Assembly: GCF_039529775.1 (NCBI RefSeq) | Contig: NZ_BAAANL010000003.1 | Span: forward strand, 62,001-126,000 | Origin: Myceligenerans crystallogenes | Lineage (GTDB): Bacteria > Actinomycetota > Actinomycetes > Actinomycetales > Cellulomonadaceae | Direction of reading: 5' to 3' | Length of the DNA: 64,000 nucleotides | Part shown: positions 7,567 through 16,243 of the stretch, one piece after another | Layout of the letters: the number at the start of each line of letters is the position of its first letter | How positions within the stretch are numbered: position 1 is the stretch's first letter | Made by a program: the position numbers and the translations under genes | Notes under the pieces: generated by a model | Databases searched by the model: none | The model's input: the letters and a program-made list of their open reading frames with translations, nothing else | Told to the model about the DNA's origin: nothing

Positions 7567-8700
7567 CTACCGCGCGGAGCCGGGGACCTCGCGCTGTTCG
7601 GGGCCGTTGTACTCGCACACGGGGCGGATCAGCGCGTTCGCCGCTCGCTGCTCCATGACGTGCGCGGTCCAGCCCGTCATCCGCGACGCCACGAACAGCG
7701 GCGTGAAGATGTTCGTGTCGAACCCCATCAGGTGGTAGGCCGGGCCGGCGGGGTAGTCGAGGTTCGGCCGGATGTTCTTGCGCTCGAACATCGCCTGCTC
7801 GAGGGTGTCGTACAGGTCGAGCACCCCGGGCTCGCCGTAGTGCTCCACCATGTCGCCCAGCACGGACCGCATGGTCGGCACGCGCGAGTCGCCGTTCTTG
7901 TACACGCGATGCCCGAAGCCCATGATCTTCTTCTTCGAGGCCAGCGCGTCCTCCAGCCACGCGACGGCGCGGTCCGCGGACCCGATCTCCTCGAACGTCT
8001 CCTGCACCGCCTCGTTCGCCCCGCCGTGCAGCGGGCCCTTGAGCGCGCCGATCGCGCCGGTCACGGCCGAGTGCATGTCCGCCAGCGTGGACGTGATCAC
8101 CCGCGCCGTGAACGTCGACGCGTTGAACGAGTGCTCCGCGTACAGCACCATCGACGCCTCGAACGCCTTCACCACGGCCGGCTCCGGTTCGGCGCCGAAC
8201 GCCATCCACAGGAAGTTCGCGGAGTACCCGAGGTCGTCGCGCGGCTCGACGCCCAGCTCCCCGCGCCGCCGGCGCTGGTCCAGCGCCACCACGGACGGCA
8301 TCACGGCCCACAGCCGCAGCGCCTTCGCCAGCTCGGCCTCCACCGAGGAGTCCTCGGCCTGCGGGTCGTGCGCGCCGAGCTGCGAGACGGCCGTGCGGCA
8401 CACGTCCATCGGGTGGCAGGCGGTCGGTAGCTCCAGGATCGCGGCCTTGACGTCGTCCGGCAGGGTGCGGGCCGCGCGCTCGGCGCGCGTCTGCTCGGCC
8501 AGCTGCTCCGCCGTCGGCAGCTCACCGTGCCACAGCAGGTAGGCGACCTCCTCGAAGCTGACGCGCGCCGCCAGGTCCTGGACGGGATAGCCGCGGTAGA
8601 GCAGCGAGTTGGTCGCGGGGTTCACCTTGGAGATCGCGCTGGTGTCGGCGACGACGCCGGCCAGTCCCTTGCGGATCTCGCTCGTGGGTGTAGCGGTCAT
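7567..8700 (-). CDS. prpC: 2-methylcitrate synthase (citrate synthase family)
   Basis: 377-residue citrate synthase-fold enzyme. Catalytic regions are LKGPLHGGANE (His), GFGHRVYKNGDSR (His) and PNLDYPAGPAYHLMG (Asp). The fold alone cannot separate citrate from 2-methylcitrate synthase, but position as last gene of prpD-prpB-prpC fixes the role: condensing propionyl-CoA with oxaloacetate in propionate breakdown. A strong GAAGGAG precedes the ATG. The 67-base gap after prpB holds no obvious terminator. Confidence 0.92.
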   Translation of the reverse strand: MTATPTSEIRKGLAGVVADTSAISKVNPATNSLLYRGYPVQDLAARVSFEEVAYLLWHGELPTAEQLAEQTRAERAARTLPDDVKAAILELPTACHPMDVCRTAVSQLGAHDPQAEDSSVEAELAKALRLWAVMPSVVALDQRRRRGELGVEPRDDLGYSANFLWMAFGAEPEPAVVKAFEASMVLYAEHSFNASTFTARVITSTLADMHSAVTGAIGALKGPLHGGANEAVQETFEEIGSADRAVAWLEDALASKKKIMGFGHRVYKNGDSRVPTMRSVLGDMVEHYGEPGVLDLYDTLEQAMFERKNIRPNLDYPAGPAYHLMGFDTNIFTPLFVASRMTGWTAHVMEQRAANALIRPVCEYNGPEQREVPGSAR

Positions 8701-8767
8701 CTTTCACTCCTTCGTGAGGTGTTCCAGGTTCCTGTCCGACGACGGCGGCTGCCGCGGCCGGTCAGGA

Positions 8768-9691
8768 TCAGTGCGTGTGATTCTGCGCCGGTTCGTAGGT
8801 GAAGACCGACGAGTCGAAATGGTTGTAGCCCGCGTAGTCGGTCAGCTCGTACAGCCGTGCGCGCGTCTGCATGTCGCCGACGGCGGCGGCCTGGGTGCCG
8901 TGCGCGACCAGCGTGTCCAGGGTGCGTTCCGCGGCGCCCATCGCGCTGCGCAGCAGGGTCACCGGGTAGATCACGATGCGCGCCCCGGCGTCCGCGAGCT
9001 GCCGCACGGTGAACAGCTCCGACTTGCCGAACTCGGTCATGTTGGCGAGCACCGGTACGTCGACCGCGGCCGCCACGGCCTCGAACTCCGACAGATCGTT
9101 CATGGCCTCGGGGAAGATCGCGTCCGCCCCCGCGTCGGCGAGGGCCCTGGCCCGGTCGATCGCGAGCCTCAGCCCGCGCTCGCCCGGCTCCGTGCCGCGC
9201 ACGTCCGTGCGCGCCATGACGAGGAAGTCCGGGTCGCGGCGCCCGTCGACAGCGGCCCGCACGCGGCGCACCGCCTCGCCCAGCTCCACGACCTCCTTGC
9301 CGTCCAGGTGCCCGCAGCGCTTGGGGTTCACCTGGTCCTCGAGGTGCATGCCGACGACGCCCGCGTCCTCCATCGTCTGCACCGTCCGGGCCACGTTCAT
9401 CGGCTCGCCGAACCCGGTGTCGGCGTCGACCAGCGCGGGCAGGTCGGTGACGCGCGCGATCTGCGCGGCCCGGCCGGCCACCTCCGTGAGCGTCGTGAGC
9501 CCGATGTCCGGCAGCCCGAGGTCCGCCGACAGCACCGCCCCGGACACGTACACGCCGTCGAACCCCTTGTCCTGGACGAGGCGCGCGGACAGCGGGTTGA
9601 ACGCGCCCGGGAACTGCAGGATCTCGCCCGAGGCGAGCGACTCTCGGAACGCCCGGCGCTTCTCGGCGGCCGTCACCCGGCTGAACAGCAT
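8768..9691 (-). CDS. prpB: 2-methylisocitrate lyase
   Basis: 307-residue member of the isocitrate lyase/PEP mutase superfamily. It has the KRCGH catalytic motif (in NPKRCGHLDGKEV), substrate-binding DADTGFGEP and ARTDVRG. It splits 2-methylisocitrate into pyruvate and succinate. Its ATG (9689-9691) shares one base with the prpD stop (TGATG), so translation is coupled. Confidence 0.95.
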   Translation of the reverse strand: MLFSRVTAAEKRRAFRESLASGEILQFPGAFNPLSARLVQDKGFDGVYVSGAVLSADLGLPDIGLTTLTEVAGRAAQIARVTDLPALVDADTGFGEPMNVARTVQTMEDAGVVGMHLEDQVNPKRCGHLDGKEVVELGEAVRRVRAAVDGRRDPDFLVMARTDVRGTEPGERGLRLAIDRARALADAGADAIFPEAMNDLSEFEAVAAAVDVPVLANMTEFGKSELFTVRQLADAGARIVIYPVTLLRSAMGAAERTLDTLVAHGTQAAAVGDMQTRARLYELTDYAGYNHFDSSVFTYEPAQNHTH

Positions 9692-11223
9692 CAGCGGGCC
9701 TCGATGTCGAACAGACCGCGCGGCGCGGGCGCCGCGGAGAGCAGCCCCGGCCGCGCGACGACCGTCAGCTCCCGGACCTCGGCCGCGGACAGCTCCGGGA
9801 GCCGCTCGGCCAGCGCCAGGAACCGGTCGATCTCCTTGTCCTCCAGGACGCCGTCGGCCAGCGTGCGGAACTTCGCCACGTACTGGGCCCGGGCGAACGG
9901 GCGGGCGCCGAGCGGGTGCGCGTCCGCGACGGCGATCTCGCGCGTGACCACCTCACCCGACGTCGTCGTGATCACCACGCGCCCGCCGAACGCCTTCTCG
10001 GCCGGGTCCGTCGAGTGGTAGCGCCGCGTCCACCCCGGGTCCTCCGTGGTGGTGACCTTCTTCCACAGCTCCACCGTGTCCGGCCGCTGCGCCCGCTCCG
10101 GCGCGTACGAGTCCACGTGGTGCCAGGCGCCGTCCTGCAGCGCGACCGCGAAGATGTACGGGATCGAGTGGTCCAGCGTCTCGCGCGACGCCGTCGGGTC
10201 GTACTTCTGCGGGTCGTTCGCGCCCGAGCCGATGACGTAATGGGTGTGGTGGCTGGTGTGCAGCACGATCGAGGCGATGTTCGCGGGGTCGCGCAGCTCC
10301 GGCCGCTCGGTGCCGAGCGCGCGCGCCATGTCGATGATCGCCTGCGCCTGGTACTCGGCCGAGTGCTCCTTGGTGTACGTGTCGAGGATGCCGGTGCGCG
10401 GCGCGCCCGGACCCGGCAGGACGACGTCGTACGCGCCCTCCGGGCCGTCCAGCAGCCACGCGATGACGCCGTCCTCGCCCTCGTAGATCGGCTCGGGGGA
10501 GGTCTGGCCGCGCATCGCGCGGTCGACCGACTCGACCGCGATCTTCCCCGCGAACGCGGGGGCGTGCGCCTTCCACGTGGAGATCTGGCCCTTGCGCGAC
10601 TGCCGCGTCGCGGTGGTGGTGTGCAGCGCCTGGCCGATCGCCTGGAACACGGTCTCCGTGTCGAGGCCGAGCATCGTGCCGATGCCCGCCGCGGCCGACG
10701 GGCCGAGGTGCGCGACGTGGTCGATCTTGTGCTGGTGCAGGCTGATCGCCTTGACGAGGTCCACCTGGATCTCGTAACCGGTGACGATGCCGCGCACCAG
10801 CGCCGCGCCGTCGCGGCCCGCGTGCTGCGCGACGGCCAGGACCGGCGGGATGTTGTCGCCCGGGTGCGAGTACTCCGCGGCCAGGAACGTGTCGTGGAAG
10901 TCGAGCTCACGCACGGCGACGCCGTTGGCCCACGCCGCCCACTCGGGGCTGAAGGTCTGGCCGGCGGGCAGGCCGAACACCGTGGAACCCGGCGTGTAAG
11001 GGTGCGCCTCGGCCTGTGCGCGGGAGGCCGCGCCGGGCCCGCGCGTCAGGCTGGCCGCCGCGACCGACGCGTTGTCGATCACGCGGTTGATCACCATGTC
11101 GGTGACCTCGCTCGTGGGCGCGACCGGGTCGGTCGCGAGTTCCGCGAGCTTCCACGCGAGCTGGTCCGGCCGCGCGAGGTGCTCCGCACTCTTGTGGACG
11201 CGGAGGTGATGGGTGTACGGCAT
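9691..11223 (-). CDS. prpD: 2-methylcitrate dehydratase (MmgE/PrpD family)
   Basis: 510-residue cofactor-free dehydratase. Family hallmarks include the early VRELDFHDTFLAAEYSHPGD substrate loop, TWKAHAPAFAG and SIPYIFAVALQDG. It removes water from 2-methylcitrate; an aconitase then completes the isomerisation. It is the first gene of the prpDBC operon. The start at 11221-11223 begins MPYTHHLRVHKS, as in relatives. A 12-base palindrome lies 27 bases upstream of the start. No dedicated PrpR or GntR regulator is adjacent. Confidence 0.95.
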   Translation of the reverse strand: MPYTHHLRVHKSAEHLARPDQLAWKLAELATDPVAPTSEVTDMVINRVIDNASVAAASLTRGPGAASRAQAEAHPYTPGSTVFGLPAGQTFSPEWAAWANGVAVRELDFHDTFLAAEYSHPGDNIPPVLAVAQHAGRDGAALVRGIVTGYEIQVDLVKAISLHQHKIDHVAHLGPSAAAGIGTMLGLDTETVFQAIGQALHTTTATRQSRKGQISTWKAHAPAFAGKIAVESVDRAMRGQTSPEPIYEGEDGVIAWLLDGPEGAYDVVLPGPGAPRTGILDTYTKEHSAEYQAQAIIDMARALGTERPELRDPANIASIVLHTSHHTHYVIGSGANDPQKYDPTASRETLDHSIPYIFAVALQDGAWHHVDSYAPERAQRPDTVELWKKVTTTEDPGWTRRYHSTDPAEKAFGGRVVITTTSGEVVTREIAVADAHPLGARPFARAQYVAKFRTLADGVLEDKEIDRFLALAERLPELSAAEVRELTVVARPGLLSAAPAPRGLFDIEAR

Positions 11224-11249
11224 TCTGTGCTCTCCCCAGGCTTCTGCGG

Positions 11250-11261
11250 TACGACGTCGTA
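11250..11261. promoter_or_regulatory. Palindrome TACGACGTCGTA upstream of prpDBC
   Basis: Perfect 12-base palindrome, with outer CG/CG also symmetric, in the 144-base divergent region between prpD and nth. Its position in the prpD 5' region fits an operator for a dimeric regulator. Which protein binds is unknown. Confidence 0.5.
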
Positions 11262-11354
11262 GCGTCGTCCAGCCTATGCGGTGACCCTGACAGCCAGGTT
11301 CCCGGAACCGCCCGGAACTACCCGCCCGCTTCGCGAAACCGGAAATCGGACCCG

Positions 11355-11360
11355 TACCCT
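11355..11360 (+). promoter_or_regulatory. -10 box, leaderless nth
   Basis: TACCCT seven bases before the ATG at 11368. No Shine-Dalgarno. Confidence 0.45.
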
Positions 11361-11367
11361 GGCAGGC

Positions 11368-12105
11368 ATGGCGACTGGCACCCGGGGAACGCGAGCCGAG
11401 AAGTTCGCGGACGAGACGCGCACCGGCCTGGTCCGCCGCGCCCGCAGGATCGACCGCGTCCTGGCCGGGACCTACCCGGACGCCCGTGCCGAGCTCGACT
11501 TCACGACGCCGCTGGAACTCCTCGTCGCCACGGTCCTGAGCGCCCAGACCACCGATGTCCGCGTCAACGCGACGACGCCGACGCTGTTCGCGAGGTACCC
11601 GGACGCCGCCTCCTACGCCGAGGCGAACCCCGAGGACCTGGAGGAGATCCTGAGGCCGCTCGGCTTCTTCCGCGCCAAGGCCAAGGCCGTCATCGGCCTC
11701 GGCAAGGCGCTCGAGGAACGGTACGACGGCGAGGTCCCGGGCCGGCTCCAGGACCTCGTCACCCTCCCGGGCGTGGGCCGCAAGACGGCCAACGTGGTGC
11801 TGGGCAACGCGTTCGGCGTGCCGGGGATCACCGTGGACACCCACTTCGGCCGGCTCGCCCGCCGGCTCGGCCTCACCGGCGAGGACGACCCGGTCAAGGT
11901 CGAGCACGCCGTCGGCGAGCTGTTCCCGAGGAAGGACTGGACCATGCTGAGCCACCACCTGGTGTGGCACGGCCGCCGCGTCTGCCACGCCATGCGCCCG
12001 GCGTGCGGGGCGTGCCCGGTCGCGCGGTGGTGCCCGTCGTCGGACCTCGGCGAACAGGACCCGACGGCGGCGGCGCGGCTGGTCCGGACGGCCGGGCCGA
12101 ACTGA
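11368..12105 (+). CDS. nth: Endonuclease III, DNA glycosylase/AP lyase
   Basis: 245-residue base-excision repair enzyme for oxidised pyrimidines. It has the helix-hairpin-helix with catalytic lysine (LVTLPGVGRKTANVVLG), the catalytic aspartate in VDTHFGRLARR, and the Fe-S loop with Cys spacing C-x6-C-x2-C-x5-C near the C-terminus (CHAMRPACGACPVARWC). The start at MATGTRG is favoured by the TACCCT box seven bases upstream; the frame is open earlier. In many actinobacteria nth lies close to crp; here the prp operon separates them. Confidence 0.95.
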   Translation: MATGTRGTRAEKFADETRTGLVRRARRIDRVLAGTYPDARAELDFTTPLELLVATVLSAQTTDVRVNATTPTLFARYPDAASYAEANPEDLEEILRPLGFFRAKAKAVIGLGKALEERYDGEVPGRLQDLVTLPGVGRKTANVVLGNAFGVPGITVDTHFGRLARRLGLTGEDDPVKVEHAVGELFPRKDWTMLSHHLVWHGRRVCHAMRPACGACPVARWCPSSDLGEQDPTAAARLVRTAGPN

Positions 12106-12122
12106 CGCCGGCCCGCCGGGCC

Positions 12123-12866
12123 CTACAGGATCACCAGCCGCCCCACCACGAACACGAACATCCCCGTCACGGCGACCGGCACCGTCGCCGCCGAGATCCC
12201 CGCGAGCTTGCCCCGCAGCGCGGGCAGGCGCTCCAGGAGCAGGTGCAGGCCGCCCACCACGATCCCGGTGACGCCGCCGGTCCAGGCGCCGCTCACCGTG
12301 TCGACGGCCGGTGCCAGCACCGTCGCCACGCCCGCGCCCGTCACGATCGCGGCGCCGACGGCCACCGCCAGCGCGCGCCAGCCCTTCAGCGGGAGCGCGG
12401 CGCTCGCGGCCGCGACGGCCAGCGCGACCGCGGCCGTCGCCACGAGATTCGGGCCGGCGTCGGTCCGCGCGGCGGCGACCCAGCCCGACGCGCAGACCGC
12501 CACGACGATCCCGGCGGTGGTCCCGGTGATGGACTCGGTCAGCTGCCGGCGTCCGTCGCGCCGCATCATCTCGGCGACGAACGCGAGCACGATCGAGATC
12601 GCGATGATCGCGGGCAGGAACCGCAGCACGGGTTCGCTGGGGGTGTACCAGGTCGTGGCGGCGGCGCCCAGGCCGCCGATGAGGACGACCAGCCGCGAGC
12701 CCCCGGGGGCGGGCAGCCGCAGGATGTGGGGCCAGCCGAGCGACACCAGGATCACCAGCAGGGCAGCGACCCCGATGAGGACGAGCGGGCGGGGTTCCAC
12801 GTAGGCACCGGCCGCCACGGCGGCTGCGAGCACGGCGGTCGTCACGGCCCGGGATGACACTGACAC
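12123..12866 (-). CDS. Polytopic membrane protein of unknown function
   Basis: About 247 residues, almost entirely hydrophobic, with roughly eight to nine predicted membrane helices separated by short basic or Pro/Gly loops (one loop reads EMMRRDGRRQLTES). No catalytic or transporter signature is recognised. There are two candidate GTG starts six bases apart (12866 and 12860), with no clear Shine-Dalgarno for either. It is convergent with nth, their stops 17 bases apart, and divergent from glnR. The shared upstream region carries a GlnR-like box, so nitrogen control is possible but unproven. Confidence 0.7.
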   Translation of the reverse strand: MSVSSRAVTTAVLAAAVAAGAYVEPRPLVLIGVAALLVILVSLGWPHILRLPAPGGSRLVVLIGGLGAAATTWYTPSEPVLRFLPAIIAISIVLAFVAEMMRRDGRRQLTESITGTTAGIVVAVCASGWVAAARTDAGPNLVATAAVALAVAAASAALPLKGWRALAVAVGAAIVTGAGVATVLAPAVDTVSGAWTGGVTGIVVGGLHLLLERLPALRGKLAGISAATVPVAVTGMFVFVVGRLVIL

Positions 12867-12894
12867 GCACCAGAGTGTTCCATGAATGAGCCGT

Positions 12895-12910
12895 GTAACA
12901 TGCACGCAAC
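12895..12910 (+). promoter_or_regulatory. GlnR-box-like site with overlapping -10
   Basis: GTAAC-N6-GCAAC fits the GlnR consensus GTnAC-N6-GaAAC at nine of ten conserved positions. A TAACAT -10 candidate (12896-12901) overlaps it. The site lies 53 bases upstream of the glnR start and in the shared region with the membrane protein gene. Confidence 0.5.
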
Positions 12911-12963
12911 AAGCAACAAGGCAGACTTCCGCAGTGCCCTGAACGGCGAGAGGAGGTGGGTCG

Positions 12964-13749
12964 ATGGCAGAGCTGTTGATTCTCACACCCGCCAACGGCG
13001 GATCTGCAGATGTACTCCCGGCCCTGGGGCTCCTGTCGCACCGGGTGCGGGTGCTCCCGATGGAACCCTCGGCTCTCGTGGACGCCCCGGACGCCGACGT
13101 CGTCCTGCTCGACGCGCGCCGCGATCTCGTGGCGGCCCGCACGACCTGCCGGCTGCTGCACGCCACGGGCCTGACGGTCCCGCTGGTGCTGGTGCTCACC
13201 GAGGGCGGGCTCACCGTCGTGACGCACGAGTGGGGCGCGGACGACCTGCTGCTGGACTCCGCGTCGCCGGCCGAGGTCGAGGCGCGGCTGCGGCTCGTCG
13301 TCGAACGCTCGTCGCGCGGTCCCGCCGAGGACTCGCAGCAGGAGATCGCCGCGGGCGATCTCGCGATCGACGCCGGCGGCTACACCGCCCGCCTGCGCGG
13401 GCGCCCGATCGACCTGACGTACAAGGAGTTCGAGCTCCTGAAGTACCTGGTGCAGCATCCCGGCCGGGTCTTCACGCGCGCCCAGCTCCTGCAGGAGGTC
13501 TGGGGCTACGACTACTACGGCGGCACGCGCACCGTGGACGTCCACGTGCGGCGCCTGCGCGCCAAGCTCGGGCCCGAGCACGAGCAGCTCATCGGGACGG
13601 TGCGGAACGTGGGCTACCGGTTCGACCCGCCGAAGGAGCGGGCCGCGGAGGTCCCGGCGGACGACGCCGCTCGCGAGCCGGGCCGCGGTGCGGGAACGGA
13701 AGCCGGGAACGGCGCCACGGCGACCCGCGACCCGACCCGCTCGTCGTAA
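12964..13749 (+). CDS. glnR: GlnR-type OmpR-family regulator of nitrogen metabolism
   Basis: 261-residue atypical orphan response regulator. The receiver domain carries DADVVLLDARRDL, and the winged helix is highly conserved (DLTYKEFELLKYLVQHPGRV, VWGYDYYGGTRTVDVHVRRL, GTVRNVGYRF). This matches GlnR of Streptomyces and Mycobacterium almost residue by residue across the DNA-binding domain. GlnR activates ammonium assimilation genes under nitrogen limitation. A strong AGGAGGTG precedes the ATG. No histidine kinase is adjacent, as expected for GlnR. The C-terminal 40 residues are low-complexity. Confidence 0.94.
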   Translation: MAELLILTPANGGSADVLPALGLLSHRVRVLPMEPSALVDAPDADVVLLDARRDLVAARTTCRLLHATGLTVPLVLVLTEGGLTVVTHEWGADDLLLDSASPAEVEARLRLVVERSSRGPAEDSQQEIAAGDLAIDAGGYTARLRGRPIDLTYKEFELLKYLVQHPGRVFTRAQLLQEVWGYDYYGGTRTVDVHVRRLRAKLGPEHEQLIGTVRNVGYRFDPPKERAAEVPADDAAREPGRGAGTEAGNGATATRDPTRSS

Positions 13750-13788
13750 TCGTCGCCCGGCGGGCTGCCGCGCCACGAGGTTAGCTGC

Positions 13789-13846
13789 GCGACCACGAGA
13801 TCGGCGAGCATCCGCCGAGAGACATCAACGGAAAGCTCGTGGTCGC
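13789..13846. repeat. Nested inverted repeat between glnR and FUSC genes
   Basis: Outer arms GCGACCACGAG (13789-13799) and CTCGTGGTCGC (13836-13846) are perfect over 11 bases. An inner hairpin TCGGCG/CGCCGA (from 13801) sits between them, and another CCACGAG copy precedes at about 13773. It lies between convergent genes and could terminate both. The repeated CCACGAG words also suggest a dispersed intergenic repeat. Confidence 0.6.
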
Positions 13847-13859
13847 ACGGCGACGCTCG

Positions 13860-14987
13860 TCACAGCTCGGGGAGGGCCGCGCGCGCCGGTTCCGGGGCCA
13901 GGCCCGCCGTCTCCAGGATGTCCACCAGCGGGGAGCGGAGCAGCATCACCAGGGACTGGACCTGCCAGTCGCCGTCGCCGACGGAGTGCGGGTCCGCCAG
14001 CGACGCCGTCTCCAGCAGGACCTCGCGGGCGCGTCCGGCCGAGCCGCCCCGGCCGACGTCGGACGCGAGCAGGCGGACGCCCGCGGCGAACCGGCCGACC
14101 AGCTCGGCCACGGACTCCACCTCGTGGGCGTCCCCGGAGGAGACGAGGGCGGCGGTGCGCCGGGCGAGCACCCGGACGGACCGCATCGCGCGATCGGTGA
14201 GCACCGCCTGTTCCTCGAGCCGGCCCAGCTCCTCCCGGTGCCGGCGGCCGACGCTGACCCGCGCCAGGTCGCGGGCGCTGCGGGCGGCGGTCTGCCATTC
14301 GTCGAGCACCGGCTCGGACGCCCGCCCGCGCACGAGGGCGGCGCGGGCCTCGGAGGCGTCGGCCTCGGACAGGCTGCGTGCGATGCCCTCCAGGGTCTCC
14401 GCGAGCTCGGTGAGCGCGCGTTCGCCGAGCGCCCGGGGACGACGGCGCGTGTCGCCCGGGACGAGCACCGCGACCAGCAGCGCGACGGCGCCGCCGACCA
14501 GCGCGTCGGTCCAGCGTCCCAGCGGGCCGCCGGCCACCGCGGGCAGCCCGACGACGATGATCGCCTGCGCACCGGCCTGCATGACCAGCAGCGGCCCGGA
14601 GTCGATGAACCGCGCGAGCACGGCCGAGGTGAACAGGACCACGGTGAGCTGCCACCAGCCCGACCCGATGAGATGGACGACCAGATCGCCCATCCCCACG
14701 CCCACGGCCACCCCGACGGCCATCTCGGCGACCTTGCGCAGGTCGCGCTGCGAGGAGAACCCGAGGCACAGCCAGGCCGCGACCGGCGCGAAGAACGGCT
14801 GCTCGTGACCGAGCGGCCCGGTGGCGACCAGGTAGGCGAGTCCCGCCGCGACGGCGGCCTGGCCGATCGGCAGCAGACCCGCCCGGATCCGCGTCCACCC
14901 CTGCCGGGCCCGCGTGCGCAGGACGAGCCTGCGCAGCGCCGGACGACCGACGGCGTCGCCCGGGCCCGCGGCGGCCGGGGTGCTCAC
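13860..14987 (-). CDS. FUSC/aromatic-acid-exporter-like membrane protein
   Basis: 375-residue protein whose N-terminal half holds about six membrane helices with the FUSC-like segment PFFAPVAAWLCLGFSSQRD and a conserved VGVGMGDLVVHLIG turn. The second half is a soluble, mainly helical domain rich in Arg/Glu/Ala. Relatives are putative efflux components for aromatic acids. The start is GTG at 14985-14987. Its gene follows ygfZ by 31 bases on the same strand, so they may be co-transcribed. Confidence 0.78.
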   Translation of the reverse strand: MSTPAAAGPGDAVGRPALRRLVLRTRARQGWTRIRAGLLPIGQAAVAAGLAYLVATGPLGHEQPFFAPVAAWLCLGFSSQRDLRKVAEMAVGVAVGVGMGDLVVHLIGSGWWQLTVVLFTSAVLARFIDSGPLLVMQAGAQAIIVVGLPAVAGGPLGRWTDALVGGAVALLVAVLVPGDTRRRPRALGERALTELAETLEGIARSLSEADASEARAALVRGRASEPVLDEWQTAARSARDLARVSVGRRHREELGRLEEQAVLTDRAMRSVRVLARRTAALVSSGDAHEVESVAELVGRFAAGVRLLASDVGRGGSAGRAREVLLETASLADPHSVGDGDWQVQSLVMLLRSPLVDILETAGLAPEPARAALPEL

Positions 14988-15018
14988 GGCCGGCGGCGCG
15001 CGGGACGGGCGGTGGTGC

Positions 15019-16188
15019 TCACAGCAGCCCGTCGCCTCCGCGCAGGCCGGGGGTGAGGCGGTCGCGGTGGGACTCGGGACGGTCCGCCGAGACGCCCTCG
15101 CCGGGCACGACGGTCTCCTGGGTGGCCGCGATCTCGAGGACGTCGCCCCCCGCCGTGGACGTGACGAGCAGTTCCGCGTCCTCCGGGACGCTGCGCTTGA
15201 GCACGGCCAGGCCGATCGGCCCCAGCTCGTGGTGCCGCGCGACCGACGTCAGCGTGCCGATCACCTTGCCCGGTGCGCCGGAGGCGGCCGCGGCGTCGGC
15301 CGGCCGGACCCGCACCTCGGCACCGGGCTCCGGGATCAGGTGACTCGAGCCGTCCAGGTGCAGGAACACGAGCCGGCGCGGCGGCCGGCCGAGGTTGTGG
15401 ACGCGGGCCACGGTCTCCTGCCCGCGGTAGCAGCCCTTGGCCAGGTGCACGGCGGTGCGGAGCCAGTCGAGCTCGTGGGGGATGGTGCGCTCGTCGACGT
15501 CGCGGCCGAGGCGCGGGCGGTACGCCTCGATGCGCAGGGCCTCGGTGGCCCAGGTGCCCGCGAGGCGCCAGCCCGCCGCCTCACGGGCGGCGATCTCGTC
15601 GGTCAGGGAGGCCGCGGGGACCAGCACGAGCCGCCAGGGCCGGTCCGCGCCGGGGTGCTCGTCCTCGGGCGGCCCGTAGCGGGTGCCGCCGCCGACCACT
15701 CGCGGCCAGGTGTCGTGCCAGGTGAGGGGCTCGTCCTCGGTCCCCTCGGCGTCGACCGCCTCGCCGATCGCGACGTACTGGCCCGTCAGGTCCTCGATCT
15801 CGACGCGCATCATGAACTTCATGCGCTCGAGCCAGGCCGCGAGGCCGGGGGCGGACGCGCGCTCGGCGATCAGCCAGGTCGCCTCGCCGTCGTCGACCAC
15901 GCCGACGGCGTGCTCCAGGTGCCCCTGCGGGGAGAGCACGAACAGCTCCGTGGACTGCCGCGGCGCCAGGTGCTCGACGTCCTGCGACGTGATCGAGTGC
16001 AGCCAGCCGAGCCGGTCTGGCCCGGAGACGCGCACGACGCCGAGGTGCGACTGGTCGACGACGGCGCCGCCGCGCGCCAGCGCCCGCTGTTCGGCCACGG
16101 GGTCGCCGTAGTGCCAGGCGACACCCTCGTCGGCGCCGGTGGCGGCGACCGCCCCGGATCGGCTCAGCAACGGGCTGGAGTACGTCAC
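15019..16188 (-). CDS. ygfZ: YgfZ/GcvT-domain folate-binding protein
   Basis: About 389 residues of the GcvT fold with the diagnostic KGCYRGQE motif of YgfZ (IbaG partner/Iba57 family). This family uses tetrahydrofolate in maintenance of certain Fe-S enzymes. Start choice: GTG at 16186-16188 has GAGAGG nine bases upstream; GTG at 16195-16197 is also in frame. An internal segment (EGTEDEPLTWHDTW through ADRPWR) is a lineage-typical insertion. It lies downstream of the nitrobindin-like gene with a 55-base gap. Confidence 0.9.
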   Translation of the reverse strand: MTYSSPLLSRSGAVAATGADEGVAWHYGDPVAEQRALARGGAVVDQSHLGVVRVSGPDRLGWLHSITSQDVEHLAPRQSTELFVLSPQGHLEHAVGVVDDGEATWLIAERASAPGLAAWLERMKFMMRVEIEDLTGQYVAIGEAVDAEGTEDEPLTWHDTWPRVVGGGTRYGPPEDEHPGADRPWRLVLVPAASLTDEIAAREAAGWRLAGTWATEALRIEAYRPRLGRDVDERTIPHELDWLRTAVHLAKGCYRGQETVARVHNLGRPPRRLVFLHLDGSSHLIPEPGAEVRVRPADAAAASGAPGKVIGTLTSVARHHELGPIGLAVLKRSVPEDAELLVTSTAGGDVLEIAATQETVVPGEGVSADRPESHRDRLTPGLRGGDGLL

Positions 16189-16243
16189 GTCAGTCACCCT
16201 CTCGTCAGCACTGCCGGCCGCCCGGGAATTCCCGGGCGGCACC

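Noticed and set aside
11224..13776. Upstream extension of the prpD frame by about 850 codons
   Set aside because: The open frame crosses nth, the membrane gene and glnR on other frames; PrpD homology begins exactly at the ATG at 11223.
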